NCBI RefSeq assembly: GCF_004114915.1
Contig: NZ_CP022220.1
Coordinates: 744,001-808,000 of the forward strand
Direction of reading: 5' to 3'
From: Bradyrhizobium guangxiense
Lineage (GTDB): Bacteria; Pseudomonadota; Alphaproteobacteria; Rhizobiales; Xanthobacteraceae
Length of the DNA: 64,000 nt
A program made the translations under genes and the position numbers. A model generated the notes under the pieces. The model was not told where the DNA came from. It did not search any database and saw nothing but the letters and a program-made list of their open reading frames with translations. Shown one piece after another: positions 44,611-53,665 of the stretch (position 1 is the first letter of the stretch; every line of letters begins with the position of its first letter).

Positions 44611-45792
44611 TCATCTGGAACGCAAGTTCATCACATTAGTTGATGGCTCGAATCTTTGTAGAGGAGAGCGCTTGTGGGGAATGCAGGTGTGAGAGGCCGG
44701 CCGATCGCGCCGTTAGTGCTCAGTCCGCAGGAGCGCACGTACCTAGAGAGGCAAGTTCGTCGTCATCGTGTCGCGCGGTGCTATCTGAGCGATGCCGCGC
44801 GATCCTGCGATGTGCGGATGGCCTGCCAAGCAAGTCTGTGGCTGCTGAACTCGGCATCCATGAACACACCGTTGGCAAGTGGCGCCGTCGGTTTTTTTAG
44901 AAGGATCGCTGTGATGGCCTGCTTGATGAAGCCCGCCCGAGCCGCCCTCGCACCATCGACGACGATCAGGTTGCTGAGGTAATCGAGCGGACATTGCGTA
45001 CGACGCCGGCCGACGCGACGCACTGGTTGATCCGCTCGATGGCTGCGGAAACTGGCTTTTCCCACACCACGATCCGCCGAATGTGGTCGGCGTTCAGCTT
45101 GCAACCGCACCGTAGCCAGACATTCAAGTTGTCGAGCGATCCACTGTTCGTCGACAAGGTACATTGTCGGCCTTTATCTATCCCCACCGAACCGAGCCGT
45201 TGTCCTCAGCGTTGATGAGAAAGCCAGATCCTGGCACTCGATCGCGAGCAGCCGGTCTTGCCGATGATGCCTGGGATGCCAGAACGTCGCACGCACAGTT
45301 ATGTGCGACATGGCACGACCACACTGTTTGCCGCGCTCGATGTCGCTTCCGGCTTTGTCATTGGCAAATGCTACAAGCGTCATCGGGCGGTCGAGTTCTT
45401 GAAGTTCCTCAAGGAAATCGACGCTCAAATCCCCGAGGGGCTTGCGGTCCACATCGTCATGGACAACTACGCCACCCACAAGACACCTAAGATCAAGGCG
45501 TGGCTCGCTCGCCGGCCGCACAACCATGTCCACTTTACGCCGACTTCCGCGTCATGGATCAATCAGAACGAGCGCTGGTTCGCTGAACTCACCAGAAAGC
45601 AGATCCAGCGAGGTGTTCACACCTCCGTCAGACAGCTCGAGGCCGACATCCGTACCTTCATCGAACTGCACAACAATAACCCGAGGCCCTTCAAATGGAC
45701 CAAGTCTGCAGACCAGATCTTGGCTTCCGTCAAACGCTTCTGCCACAAAGCCCAGCAGACTTTATGCGGCGAACTTTAGATTCACGTGACTA
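44608..45792 (+). mobile_element. IS630-family insertion sequence, degenerate
   Basis: A 1,185-bp element. Its ends begin TAGTCA and continue with matching bases (16 of 22 agree, including AAGTTC), and each end finishes in TA, the IS630 target dinucleotide. It holds one broken transposase gene on the plus strand. The left end lies exactly on the stop codon of the DUF900 gene. Confidence 0.75.
44674..45779 (+). pseudogene. IS630 transposase, multiply disrupted
   Basis: Recognisable pieces of an IS630 DDE transposase lie in different frames. RPIAPLVLSPQERTYLERQV precedes a frameshift near 44790. The helix-turn-helix part (LPSKSVAAELGIHEHTVGKW) ends in an in-frame TAG at 44898. DGLLDEARPSRPRTIDDDQ and GFSHTTIRRMWSAFSLQPHR follow. 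A 5-bp loss lies near 45170 and a 1-bp loss near 45225. The catalytic C-terminus then continues intact (LFAALDVASGFVIGKCYKRH, VHIVMDNYATHKTPKIKAWL, ASWINQNERWFAELTRKQIQ). It cannot be active. Confidence 0.88.
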
Positions 45793-46328
45793 GGGGGGCG
45801 TGCGCATTAATCCTCGTTGATGTGCGGCTCGTTCCTATTTCGAAGCCTTTATGTAACGGCAGCAAATGTCGCGCAGCTTTCGCGGAATCGAGCAGTCTTG
45901 CACGATAGTGAGAAGCGGGCCGTGGTGAGATCGGGGACCGTACATGCATGCGCCCGGGAAGACCACAGTTTGGATCGGGATAGCGCGCATCTCGTCGTAC
46001 GAGTGCCGCTTACTCAGTTGATGGTAAAAGTCCGTTCGGGCTTTTGATGTTTGAGCGTGCGACGCTCCATCATAACAGCCAGCCTTTGCGCTTTTTAGGT
46101 CTTGCCGAAGGAGGCGCCCTCTGGGTCCTCTGGCCGGGTCCGCTCTTCAGCATGAAGCCCATCAGAATGAGAGCTGAATACAGGGCTGCGCCGTCACCGC
46201 ACTTGATCGCGGGGCGAGCATCTCTGAGGGGCCGCTCAGTCCGTGGTGGCGGCGCAAAGATCCGGCAGGCCAAAAGCATGATGGGCAACGACTGCAGTGT
46301 CCGAACGGATCCTCCGCTATTAATACTT
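45793..46328. other. Gap between IS630 and hipAB
   Basis: No gene recognised in about 540 bp; short ORFs only, none with family similarity. Confidence 0.35.
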
Positions 46329-46383
46329 CCATTATAATGGGTTGATTCTTGAGCTCACCTGCCATATACATCCCTAAAGGGAT
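46329..46383 (+). promoter_or_regulatory. Operators upstream of the second hipA
   Basis: Two palindromes precede the start: perfect CCATTATAATGG at 46329-46340 and ATCCCT-AA-AGGGAT at 46370-46383, the latter only 6 bp before the ATG and containing the only Shine-Dalgarno-like AAGGGA. Binding by the XRE antitoxin here would block both transcription and translation start. Confidence 0.6.
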
Positions 46384-46389
46384 TTGTAA

Positions 46390-47721
46390 ATGGACCTGAC
46401 TGTAGAAACTTTCATAGAAGGCACGTGGCACGAGGCGGCCATTGTCAACTTGGAAGCCCCCGAAAAGGGCTACACGACGCCTTCCAGAACTAGCTACGAA
46501 ATGGGCTATTTTGCCAAGTTCGGCGCCATTCCATTTGCGGAAGACCGTCCCCTTAAAGGCGTACATGCTTACTCGATCAACGCCCCAGTCGATCTGGTGG
46601 ATCGCGCAGCAAGCACCTGGCCAGCTTTTCTACTGGACCTAATTCCTCAAGGTCACCACGCCGAGAGGATCGCGCGATTTCTGAACCTTCCGGTCGAGGC
46701 GCCTTCTACCCAAGTCCATCTTCTCATGAGAGCTGCGAGTTCTCCCGTCGGCAATATTCGCATCAAAGAAGCATATGATCAGGAGGTCGAACGTCTTCAG
46801 GACATATCGGTCGCGGGAATCACTATGGAAGAAATTCTCGATCGGAGCGATGCGTTTCTCGAAGTTGCTGATCGCTTTTCCTTGCTTGCCTCGGGTTCGA
46901 GTGGGCTGCAAGGTGACTGGCCCAAGGTGTCACTGACTCGCTCCCGAGACGGACTTTGGTATCCGAATTCGATGGTCCCGGACGCGGACGCCCTCGAATT
47001 TATCATCGTAAAGCTTCTGCGTAGTGATGAGCCGGTGGATCAGCGGATCCTGGAGTCTGAATCGGGCTATTCGGTGGTCGCAAAAGAGTTTGGCGTCAAC
47101 GTCGAACGCACGAGCACCTACGGCAATGGTGTGCTTGTCATTCCACGGTTTGACCGCAGGGTGACGTCGGGTGGTCTAATCCGCTACGGACAAGAGAGTC
47201 TGGTCTCTGCGATTGGCGTTGCGGAGTTTGCATTTCAGAGCAGGCACGAAACTTATCTGAAAACAATCCAACAGGTCTCGTCGTGTCCGCTGGAGGACAC
47301 GACGGAGTATCTGCTGCGAGATGTCTTGAACCTGGCTATGGGCAATCCCGATAATCATGGTCGAAACGCCGCGCTTAGAAAATTCCCGGATGGAAGCATA
47401 CGTCTCGCCCCCTTGTTCGATTTCGCACCAATGAAGATCGCGACAGCGGGCATCGTCCGTTCCACAAGGTGGGGGTGCATGCTCGATGGTGGAGGACAGG
47501 ACACCAATCCTGATTGGAGGCTCGTCTGTGAGACAGTTTCTAGCCCCAAGGTGCCCGCCCACAAATTGATGTCCGCTTTGGCAGCTAAGGAAGATCTTCT
47601 CCGGGCCCTTCCAGAGATTGCAAGAAAGTGCGGCGTGCCGGTCTCCGTCGTGACGAATGCAATCATTCGCAACGAAGATATGGCGAACGGTGTTGCCAAA
47701 CTGCGCAATGTGACAGATTAG
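46390..47721 (+). CDS. HipA-like kinase toxin, second copy
   Basis: A 443-residue HipA homologue distant from the one at 9-10 kb. Key blocks are FLLDLIPQGHHAERIARFLN in the N-terminal part, SLLASGSSGLQGDWPKVSLT, the catalytic AMGNPDNHGRNAAL and metal site LAPLFDFAPMKIA. The conserved P-loop is less canonical than in the first copy. Here the toxin comes first and the antitoxin second, unlike the first module. Confidence 0.85.
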   Translation: MDLTVETFIEGTWHEAAIVNLEAPEKGYTTPSRTSYEMGYFAKFGAIPFAEDRPLKGVHAYSINAPVDLVDRAASTWPAFLLDLIPQGHHAERIARFLNLPVEAPSTQVHLLMRAASSPVGNIRIKEAYDQEVERLQDISVAGITMEEILDRSDAFLEVADRFSLLASGSSGLQGDWPKVSLTRSRDGLWYPNSMVPDADALEFIIVKLLRSDEPVDQRILESESGYSVVAKEFGVNVERTSTYGNGVLVIPRFDRRVTSGGLIRYGQESLVSAIGVAEFAFQSRHETYLKTIQQVSSCPLEDTTEYLLRDVLNLAMGNPDNHGRNAALRKFPDGSIRLAPLFDFAPMKIATAGIVRSTRWGCMLDGGGQDTNPDWRLVCETVSSPKVPAHKLMSALAAKEDLLRALPEIARKCGVPVSVVTNAIIRNEDMANGVAKLRNVTD

Positions 47722-47730
47722 GCGAGCCTC

Positions 47731-48057
47731 ATGGCCAGATGGCGTAAACCTACGAAAGAGGAGATCCGAGATCGTCGCGCCGCAATTGCAGCCAAAGCGC
47801 GCGCGGGTACTCTCCGCTTGCCGGAGGCTGTCGCCGAGATGCGTCAAGCCCTCGGGCTCACCCAGATTGAGTTCGCCCGACTGTTTAAGCTGACACCGCG
47901 CCAAGTCGCCGACATTGAAAGAGGAGCGGCCAATCCTACTGCGCAAACGCTAGACAAAATAGGTCGCGCATTCGGTTTCCAAATCGGCTTTATTCCGATC
48001 GCTGCTGGGGCGACAACGGCCTCTCGCGAAGATGAGAAATCTGCCGGGCCACATTGA
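47731..48057 (+). CDS. XRE-family antitoxin partner of the second HipA
   Basis: A 108-residue DNA-binding protein 9 bp after hipA. The helix-turn-helix is LGLTQIEFARLFKLTPRQVA followed by DIERGAANPTAQTLDKIGRA, preceded by a helical N-terminus rich in Arg/Lys (WRKPTKEEIRDRR). It is probably both antitoxin and repressor at the palindromes upstream. Confidence 0.82.
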   Translation: MARWRKPTKEEIRDRRAAIAAKARAGTLRLPEAVAEMRQALGLTQIEFARLFKLTPRQVADIERGAANPTAQTLDKIGRAFGFQIGFIPIAAGATTASREDEKSAGPH

Positions 48058-48704
48058 TGATGAGCGCGTCTCGAACCGAATAGATTCTTCCGAATGGCCA
48101 TTCGTGAGGAATCTCTTTGGCGTGTTCGCAAACGGTCCGTAATGCTCTGGAGTTTTGAGGAGGCGCAAATCCGGTACGCTGGTCTATTTCAAGATGACAC
48201 TGCCGGTGTGCCGGGCGAGCCCTTGGCCGACCAAAGGAGCGACGCTGATCGCAAAAAACAGCGGCAAGAGGTTGCGTCGAAGTGCAATTCTGCGAGATCT
48301 TGGCCTCTTTTCATCCACCTTGGTCGCCTTCGAACATCTTCGGCCGGTCGGCTTCCCCGTGGCGTTGCTGCAAGATCTTCGTTCAAACTTGACTGGAGGA
48401 CGAATGTCTTGAACTGAAGAACTGACCTCGTACCCAGGAGGACAATGTCATAATCTTGAGCCGTGGGGTTCACAAACAAAGACAGCGCTCCATATCCCCA
48501 GCGAAAGTCGCGAGGCTTTTCGCATAGGAGAGAAGCCGAGCCCGGGCTGGATGCGCGTTAAACCCAAGCTCGCTCCAAGAGATTCGTATCATCAAATGTC
48601 GTGGAATGCGTAACCATTTGCGTCTTTTCGTTTCCGCTAGCGTTCACCGGACGACAGAGCCTTGAATTGCCAAGGCTCCCACCACGAAACTGACGTCATC
48701 AGCT
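48058..48704. other. Gene-poor gap before leuD
   Basis: Short ORFs on both strands without recognised family. A hydrophobic minus-strand run near 48190-48260 (PLFFAISVAPLVGQGLARHT) might be a membrane-protein remnant but is too short to assign. Confidence 0.3.
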
Positions 48705-49339
48705 CTACGGCGATCGGCCAAAAGATGACGTGGGGCGACGCATCCATGGCCGCGCGACCCCGTCGAAGGCCTCGAATGCGTCGATATCGCTGACATAACG
48801 CAGCGTCAGCTGGATATCGTCGAGCCCTTCAAGCAATGCTGTCCGACGCGAAGGCGACACGACAAACGGTATCGATAGCGAACACGACATCCTGATCTCA
48901 CATCGCTCAAGATCGACCTTAATTTCACGCCCGGGGTCTTTCGCAAGCGCGCCTAGGATTTGCTCATAGTCGGCTTTGGGCAATGTGATCGGAAGAACGC
49001 CATTCTTGAAGCAGTTCTCGAAGAATATTTCCCCGAAGCTCTCGCGATAACGCAGCGAATACCAAATTGCTTCAGCGCCCAGACTGCTGCTTCTCGCGAG
49101 CTGCCGCAGCCAAAGTTATCGCCTGCCACGAGGATCGAGCTGCTCCGAAATGGCGGAATATTCAGCACAAAGTCGGCGCGTTCGGATCCGTCGTCCTGAA
49201 ATCGGCTGTTGGCGAACAGGGCCTTACCCAAATTAGCGTTCGCAGAACGCATGAAGCGGGCAGGGATAATTGCATCTGTATCAATATTCGGGTCCGCCAG
49301 CACTGCGGCGACACCTTCCAACGTCACAAACTTTTCCAT
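48705..49339 (-). pseudogene. leuD: 3-isopropylmalate dehydratase small subunit-like (first copy), frameshifted
   Basis: An aconitase-family small subunit in two frames. The start [20 protein letters not shown] through [20 protein letters not shown] and [10 protein letters not shown] is in one frame. The rest ([20 protein letters not shown], then RRTALLEGLDDIQLTLRYVS) is in the next. Adding one T after GCT (giving [12 protein letters not shown]) restores a 211-residue protein, the normal length. It pairs with the LeuC-like gene 10 bp upstream. Either inactive or a sequence error; the intact second copy could compensate only if subunits are interchangeable. Confidence 0.85.
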
Positions 49340-49348
49340 TTGCCGCCT

Positions 49349-50761
49349 CTATGCGTGCGCGAGCTTGCGAACGTCGGTGATGACACCCGTCACGGCGGCC
49401 GCCGCCACCGATGCCGGACTTGCAAGATGCGTGCGGCTATTTGGTCCTTGGCGATGCTCGAAGTTGCGATTAGAGGTCGCCATGCAGCGCTCACCTGGCG
49501 CGACTTGGTCGTCGTTGATCCCCAGACACATTGAACACCCGGCCTCTCTCCAGTCGAAGCCTGCATCGAGAAATACTTTGTTTAGACCGAGGGCCTCAGC
49601 CGCGCGCTTGACCGACGTCGATCCAGGCACAACCAGCGCCCGCACGCCTTTGGCGACCTTGCGCCCCTTGACGATGGCCGCTGCCGCCTGAAGGTCCGAT
49701 AGGCGGCTGTTGGTGCAGGATCCAATGAAGGCGACGTTGATCGGAATGCCTTCAAGAGGCTGATTAGGTTTGAGGCCGATATAGTGCAGCGCCTGCTCCG
49801 CCATGGCGCGACGGACAGGATCGCCAATCAACACGGGATCTGGGATGTTTTCGTCGATACCTACGACATCGCCAGGTGTTGTCCCCCACGTCACCTGGGG
49901 GGCAATCTCGCTACAGTTAACCCTGATTTCCTTGTCGAAGAGAGCTTGCTCGTCTGTGTTAAGAGTGCGCCACTGATCTAATGCGGCCTGCCAATGCGCA
50001 CCTTTGGGAGCATAGTCGCGGCCAGCGATATATTCATACGTGGTATCGTCCGGCCCGATCATGCCAGCACGTCCACCAAATTCAATGGACATGTTGCAGA
50101 TCGTCATCCTGCCTTCCATGGACATCGCACGAATGACGGGTCCGCAATATTCGATGGCATATCCGCGCGCCGCCTGTGTTCCCTCTTTGCCGATCAAGTA
50201 AAGTATGAGGTCCTTGGCACAGACATCCTTTCCCAGACGTCCGGCGAACGTCACCCGTAGCGCCTTTGGCTTGCGCTGAAGTACGGTTTGGGTTGCTAGA
50301 ACGTGCTCGACATCGCTTGTGCCAAAACCCCACGCATAGGCACCGAGCGCGCCATTTGTTGGTGTATGGCTGTCTGCGCAAACAACAGTCATCCCTGGCG
50401 TGATAAGCCCGAGCTCCGGCGCCACGACGTGTTCGATACCCTGCCTGGCATCAGCCAAGTCAAACAGCTCAATTCCGTGTTCGCTGCAGTTCCGTTCCAT
50501 CAAGGTGATTAGCTCGCGCCCCTCGGGGTTCGAATCGACCGTGCGCCCAGGACGTGTCGAAACGATGTGATCCGTGACACCGAAAGTGAGATCAGGTCGA
50601 CGCACAGATCGCGAGGCGCGCCGTAGCCCATCAAATGCTTGTCCGCTCGCCGATTCCTGGATGATGTGGCGATCGACATAGAGCAAGAAGACGCCGTCAC
50701 CCATTTCCCGGATGACATGACTGTTCCAGATCTTTTCAAAGATAGACCGCGGTTGGATCAT
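49349..50761 (-). CDS. leuC: LeuC-like aconitase-family dehydratase large subunit (first copy)
   Basis: A 470-residue large subunit, started at ATG 50761 (MIQPRSIFEKIWNSHVIREM). Landmarks: TPGMTVVCADSHTPTNGALG, SEVEHV-like TSDVEHVLATQTVLQ, and three 4Fe-4S cysteines, one in FIGSCTNSRL and two in EAGCSMCLGIN. Members hydrate or dehydrate 2-alkylmalates. The context is catabolic rather than leucine biosynthesis (no leuB beside it), so the substrate may be a citramalate or dimethylmalate-like acid. A shared motif precedes it about 100 bp upstream. Confidence 0.88.
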   Translation of the reverse strand: MIQPRSIFEKIWNSHVIREMGDGVFLLYVDRHIIQESASGQAFDGLRRASRSVRRPDLTFGVTDHIVSTRPGRTVDSNPEGRELITLMERNCSEHGIELFDLADARQGIEHVVAPELGLITPGMTVVCADSHTPTNGALGAYAWGFGTSDVEHVLATQTVLQRKPKALRVTFAGRLGKDVCAKDLILYLIGKEGTQAARGYAIEYCGPVIRAMSMEGRMTICNMSIEFGGRAGMIGPDDTTYEYIAGRDYAPKGAHWQAALDQWRTLNTDEQALFDKEIRVNCSEIAPQVTWGTTPGDVVGIDENIPDPVLIGDPVRRAMAEQALHYIGLKPNQPLEGIPINVAFIGSCTNSRLSDLQAAAAIVKGRKVAKGVRALVVPGSTSVKRAAEALGLNKVFLDAGFDWREAGCSMCLGINDDQVAPGERCMATSNRNFEHRQGPNSRTHLASPASVAAAAVTGVITDVRKLAHA

Positions 50762-50860
50762 GTTACACCATGGCCGAGTTGCTCCCACGCTAAGAGCGGG
50801 TAGGCTTCACGCCAATTGCGTGATCGGCGACACCGGTCTTGATGCAGGAGGAGCTCGTCG

Positions 50861-50887
50861 ACTAGTAAGAAATTGCAATTTCGAGCG
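50861..50887 (-). promoter_or_regulatory. Shared motif, site A (upstream of first leuC)
   Basis: A perfect 14-bp palindrome GAAATTGCAATTTC (50869-50882), about 108 bp above leuC. On the minus strand it continues into CTTACTAGT; sites B and C carry the related TGCAATTTTCTCCTA. Candidate operator of a common regulator. Confidence 0.5.
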
Positions 50888-50932
50888 GATGAGGGCTTAT
50901 GGTCCGGTCGCCCACTTTTTGATATTTAGTCC

Positions 50933-51742
50933 TTACCCCTTCAGGCCCGATGCACCGGTAACACGGGACGGCTCTCGACTGAGCAGTCGAAACTTCTCAA
51001 CCCAAGACTTGGCCTGGAACGCCAATGCGCGAGCGTCAGTGGAAAGCGTGACGAATCGAAAGCCACGCGTGACCATGCGCCACGCTTGTTCGGGACCAGG
51101 TGCGAAAATGCCTGCAATCAGACCCTTCTTAATGCACCCCTTCAAAACGCGATCGATGGCAGCGTCCACCTCGGTATCAAACTCCTCCAGCTGCGGCTTC
51201 CTGTTCAGGGACAGCGAGAGATCGCCTGGTCCGATATAGACACCATCCAGACCTGGCACATCAAGAATACTCTCGATGTTGGCGACGGCTTCAGCGGTTT
51301 CAATCATAGCGATGACGCTGAGCTCCCGGTTCGCATGCGCAGCATAGTCCTCGCCATAGGCCGTCGCCGCACGGACGGGGCCTAAGCTGCGCTGGCCCAT
51401 CGGTGGATATTTGCAATATTGGACGAGGCGCTCAGCGTCCGCTGCCGTGTTGACCATAGGGCATGTCACACCAAGAGCACCTGCATCAAGCGCTTTCATG
51501 ATGATTGCCGGGTCGAGCCAGGGGATGCGTACCAACGGGAGCACGTCCACGGCCGTAATGGCTTGTAGCATCGCGACGGCGGCATCGTACCCGATGAGAC
51601 CATGCTGCAGGTCAAGCGTGATTACGTCGAAGCCTTGTCGAGCATAAAGTTCTGCCGAAAACGCATCGGGGATCGCGCAATAGCCGTTCAGTAAATGGCC
51701 ATTTTCGGCCATGCGGCGATTTAGTCCTCGAAAGGGGGCCAT
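50933..51742 (-). CDS. HpcH/HpaI-family 2-keto-3-deoxy-acid aldolase
   Basis: A 269-residue class II pyruvate aldolase. Landmarks: DVITLDLQHGLIGYDAAVAM, VLPLVRIPWLDPAIIMKALD (substrate arginine), GALGVTCPMVNTAADAERLV, and the metal site VIAMIETAEAVANIESI with LDGVYIGPGDLSLSL. Members cleave 4-hydroxy-2-oxo acids to pyruvate and an aldehyde. Its product or substrate would connect to the hydratases beside it. Intact. Confidence 0.88.
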   Translation of the reverse strand: MAPFRGLNRRMAENGHLLNGYCAIPDAFSAELYARQGFDVITLDLQHGLIGYDAAVAMLQAITAVDVLPLVRIPWLDPAIIMKALDAGALGVTCPMVNTAADAERLVQYCKYPPMGQRSLGPVRAATAYGEDYAAHANRELSVIAMIETAEAVANIESILDVPGLDGVYIGPGDLSLSLNRKPQLEEFDTEVDAAIDRVLKGCIKKGLIAGIFAPGPEQAWRMVTRGFRFVTLSTDARALAFQAKSWVEKFRLLSREPSRVTGASGLKG

Positions 51743-51993
51743 AAGGAAGCTTTCTTTGCTGTGAATATGACGACTGGCCTCGATATCCTGTTGACGGCTG
51801 CTGGCATCGGAATGTCGTCGACGCCGCGCGCAACAAGTACACCACTGACCGCGTGATCACTTGACTGCTCCGATTGCGCCGGCAACCGCGCCTTGTTGTG
51901 CGCCGGAGCGGATTAGACCCTCAAGAACTCTAGACAAGCTTTTGCAAAAGGTCTGTCGCCAGTGGCGAACTTCTCATGCGCTCGATTTGCCAG
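51743..51993. other. Gap with a TTGCAA-centred palindrome
   Basis: 251 bp between the aldolase start and the AraC-like gene end. Contains the perfect palindrome CTTTTGCAAAAG at 51939-51950, whose TTGCAA centre recalls the motif at sites A-C. No gene seen. Confidence 0.4.
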
Positions 51994-52386
51994 CTAGCTG
52001 GTGGCTACCGCAACATAGCGCTTTGGCGTCACGCCGTGGACACGCTTGAAGTGCTTCGTGAAGTGACTTTGGTCAACGAAACCGACCTCGTAAGCTACTT
52101 GTGCCGCTGGCTCTCCCTGAAGAAGAAGATCAGCGCCGCGCGCGACGCGCCGTTTTATCAGATAGGCATGGGGCGTTACTCCCAAATCTCTTCGGAATGC
52201 CCTAATCAGTTGAAAGATACTTGCGCCCGTCTGACGCTCAAGATCGCGAAGCGTAATCCTGATCTCAGGGCTCTTCTTAATAAACGCGAGCGCAACTTCT
52301 GTAATGCTTCCGTCAGGGTCGCCGGGCGGAGCAGAGAATGCGTCTGCCGATACGACTGCCGTTTCCATCCCACAAGTCATGTCCAA
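51994..52386 (-). CDS. AraC-family DNA-binding domain, probably N-terminally truncated
   Basis: A 130-residue ORF that is mostly the AraC C-terminal double helix-turn-helix: ITLRDLERQTGASIFQLIRA, DLLLQGEPAAQVAYEVGFVD, then SHFTKHFKRVHGVTPKRYVA. The usual 150-residue ligand domain is missing. The reading frame continues upstream without a good start for about 25 codons (ADRLHPQPRDETRPLQQEL), suggesting a truncated gene. It may still bind DNA. It diverges from the LysR gene. Confidence 0.7.
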   Translation of the reverse strand: MDMTCGMETAVVSADAFSAPPGDPDGSITEVALAFIKKSPEIRITLRDLERQTGASIFQLIRAFRRDLGVTPHAYLIKRRVARGADLLLQGEPAAQVAYEVGFVDQSHFTKHFKRVHGVTPKRYVAVATS

Positions 52387-52519
52387 CTCTTGCTGCAGTG
52401 GACGAGTTTCATCGCGGGGCTGAGGATGAAGGCGATCAGCATGCCGCGCAAAGCAAGTTAACTGATGACTTGCATGAGTTTTTGCGATATAAGCGAAAAC
52501 CTAGGGAGAATAATGGGTT

Positions 52520-53395
52520 ATGGGCCAATACTTGCCCATGAATGCGCTACGAGCCTTCGATGCTGCGGCGCGTCATGGCAATTTCAGTCGAGCGGCGGAA
52601 GAGCTTTGCATTACCCAAGGGGCCGTCAGCAGGCATATCGCGGTACTTGAGACCCACCTCGGAATAAAGTTATTTGTTCGTAAGCATCGTCGCATCGAAC
52701 TGACGGAAGAGGCTCGACGATATCATAAGCGGCTTCAGGTTGCGTTTGACGAGATAAGGTCCGCGACGTCCGAGATCTGCGCGTCGTCAAAACACAATGT
52801 CCTAAAGCTTAGGTGTTTACCCACCTTTGCCATGCGCTGGTTGATCCCTCGCCTCGCGAGGTTTCGCGAGCAATATCCGCAGGTGGAAATTCAGGTCTCA
52901 ACCTCACAACAATCCCCTGCCAATTTTGAAGCGCAAGGCATCGATGCCTCGATCGAGTACGGATTGGGCCAGTGGCCTGGGCTCGAGGCCAAACATCTGT
53001 TCGACGAACTGCTCATCGTCGTATGCGGCCCCAAGCTTGCGAATGGAATGCCGGTCCCGCGCTATCCGCACGAACTCGATCATCACGTTCTTCTCCATTC
53101 CTTGCAGCGCCCGGATTTTTGGCGGCAATGGCTCCAGACTGCAGGCGCGCCGCAGGTCCCGGCCAACACGGGCCTACGATTTGAAAACTCGGGGCTCGCG
53201 TGCCAAGCAGCTATCGACGGCCTTGGTATTGCAATTGTGCATCTTCCCTTGATTGAAAGGGATCTCGAAACCGGCCGACTGATCGCACCGTTCAATCTCA
53301 TTGTCCGCAACCAGATGGCATTCTATCTCGCTTATCCAACCGAAAAGAGCGATTTGCCGGCACTTGTCGCGTTCCGCGCAATGGCTGCTCGGTGA
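52520..53395 (+). CDS. LysR-family regulator, GcvA-like
   Basis: A 291-residue LysR protein. The N-terminal winged helix reads MNALRAFDAAARHGNFSRAA then LCITQGAVSRHIAVLETHLG, and the effector domain begins KLRCLPTFAMRWLIPRLARF (GcvA-type). An ATG at 52538 is an alternative start. It lies between the aldolase block and the Liv-like operon and is the best local candidate to control the shared-motif promoters. That link is inference. Confidence 0.9.
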   Translation: MGQYLPMNALRAFDAAARHGNFSRAAEELCITQGAVSRHIAVLETHLGIKLFVRKHRRIELTEEARRYHKRLQVAFDEIRSATSEICASSKHNVLKLRCLPTFAMRWLIPRLARFREQYPQVEIQVSTSQQSPANFEAQGIDASIEYGLGQWPGLEAKHLFDELLIVVCGPKLANGMPVPRYPHELDHHVLLHSLQRPDFWRQWLQTAGAPQVPANTGLRFENSGLACQAAIDGLGIAIVHLPLIERDLETGRLIAPFNLIVRNQMAFYLAYPTEKSDLPALVAFRAMAAR

Positions 53396-53665
53396 GGCGG
53401 CGGCAACCGTCAGATCCATCGATCTGAAATGGACGGGAAAGAAGCGACTCTCAGCCCCGGACATGGACCTTGTGACATCCGCGTAATATAGCGTGAGCAG
53501 CCCTTAACTGGTCTGCCCTCCGCGACCTGCGACTAACAGTCCCGGCGTCCCGCAAGATTATACAAGAATGCACTCCTCTAATGCCCTCTATCTGGGCCGA
53601 ACGATGGGCGCAGTCGTCGCCTTGCTTGCGGCGCATGGCGGTGCACAAATAGGGGGACGGAAACA
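53396..53665. other. Promoter region of the Liv-like operon
   Basis: 270 bp with no gene. It ends in an AGGGGG ribosome-binding site before the binding-protein ATG. The shared motif seen at A-C was not found in convincing form here. Confidence 0.4.

Noticed and set aside
48705..50761. Genuine leucine-biosynthesis leuCD
   Set aside because: A second LeuCD pair lies nearby amid catabolic enzymes with no leuA or leuB; a catabolic role is more likely, though not proven.
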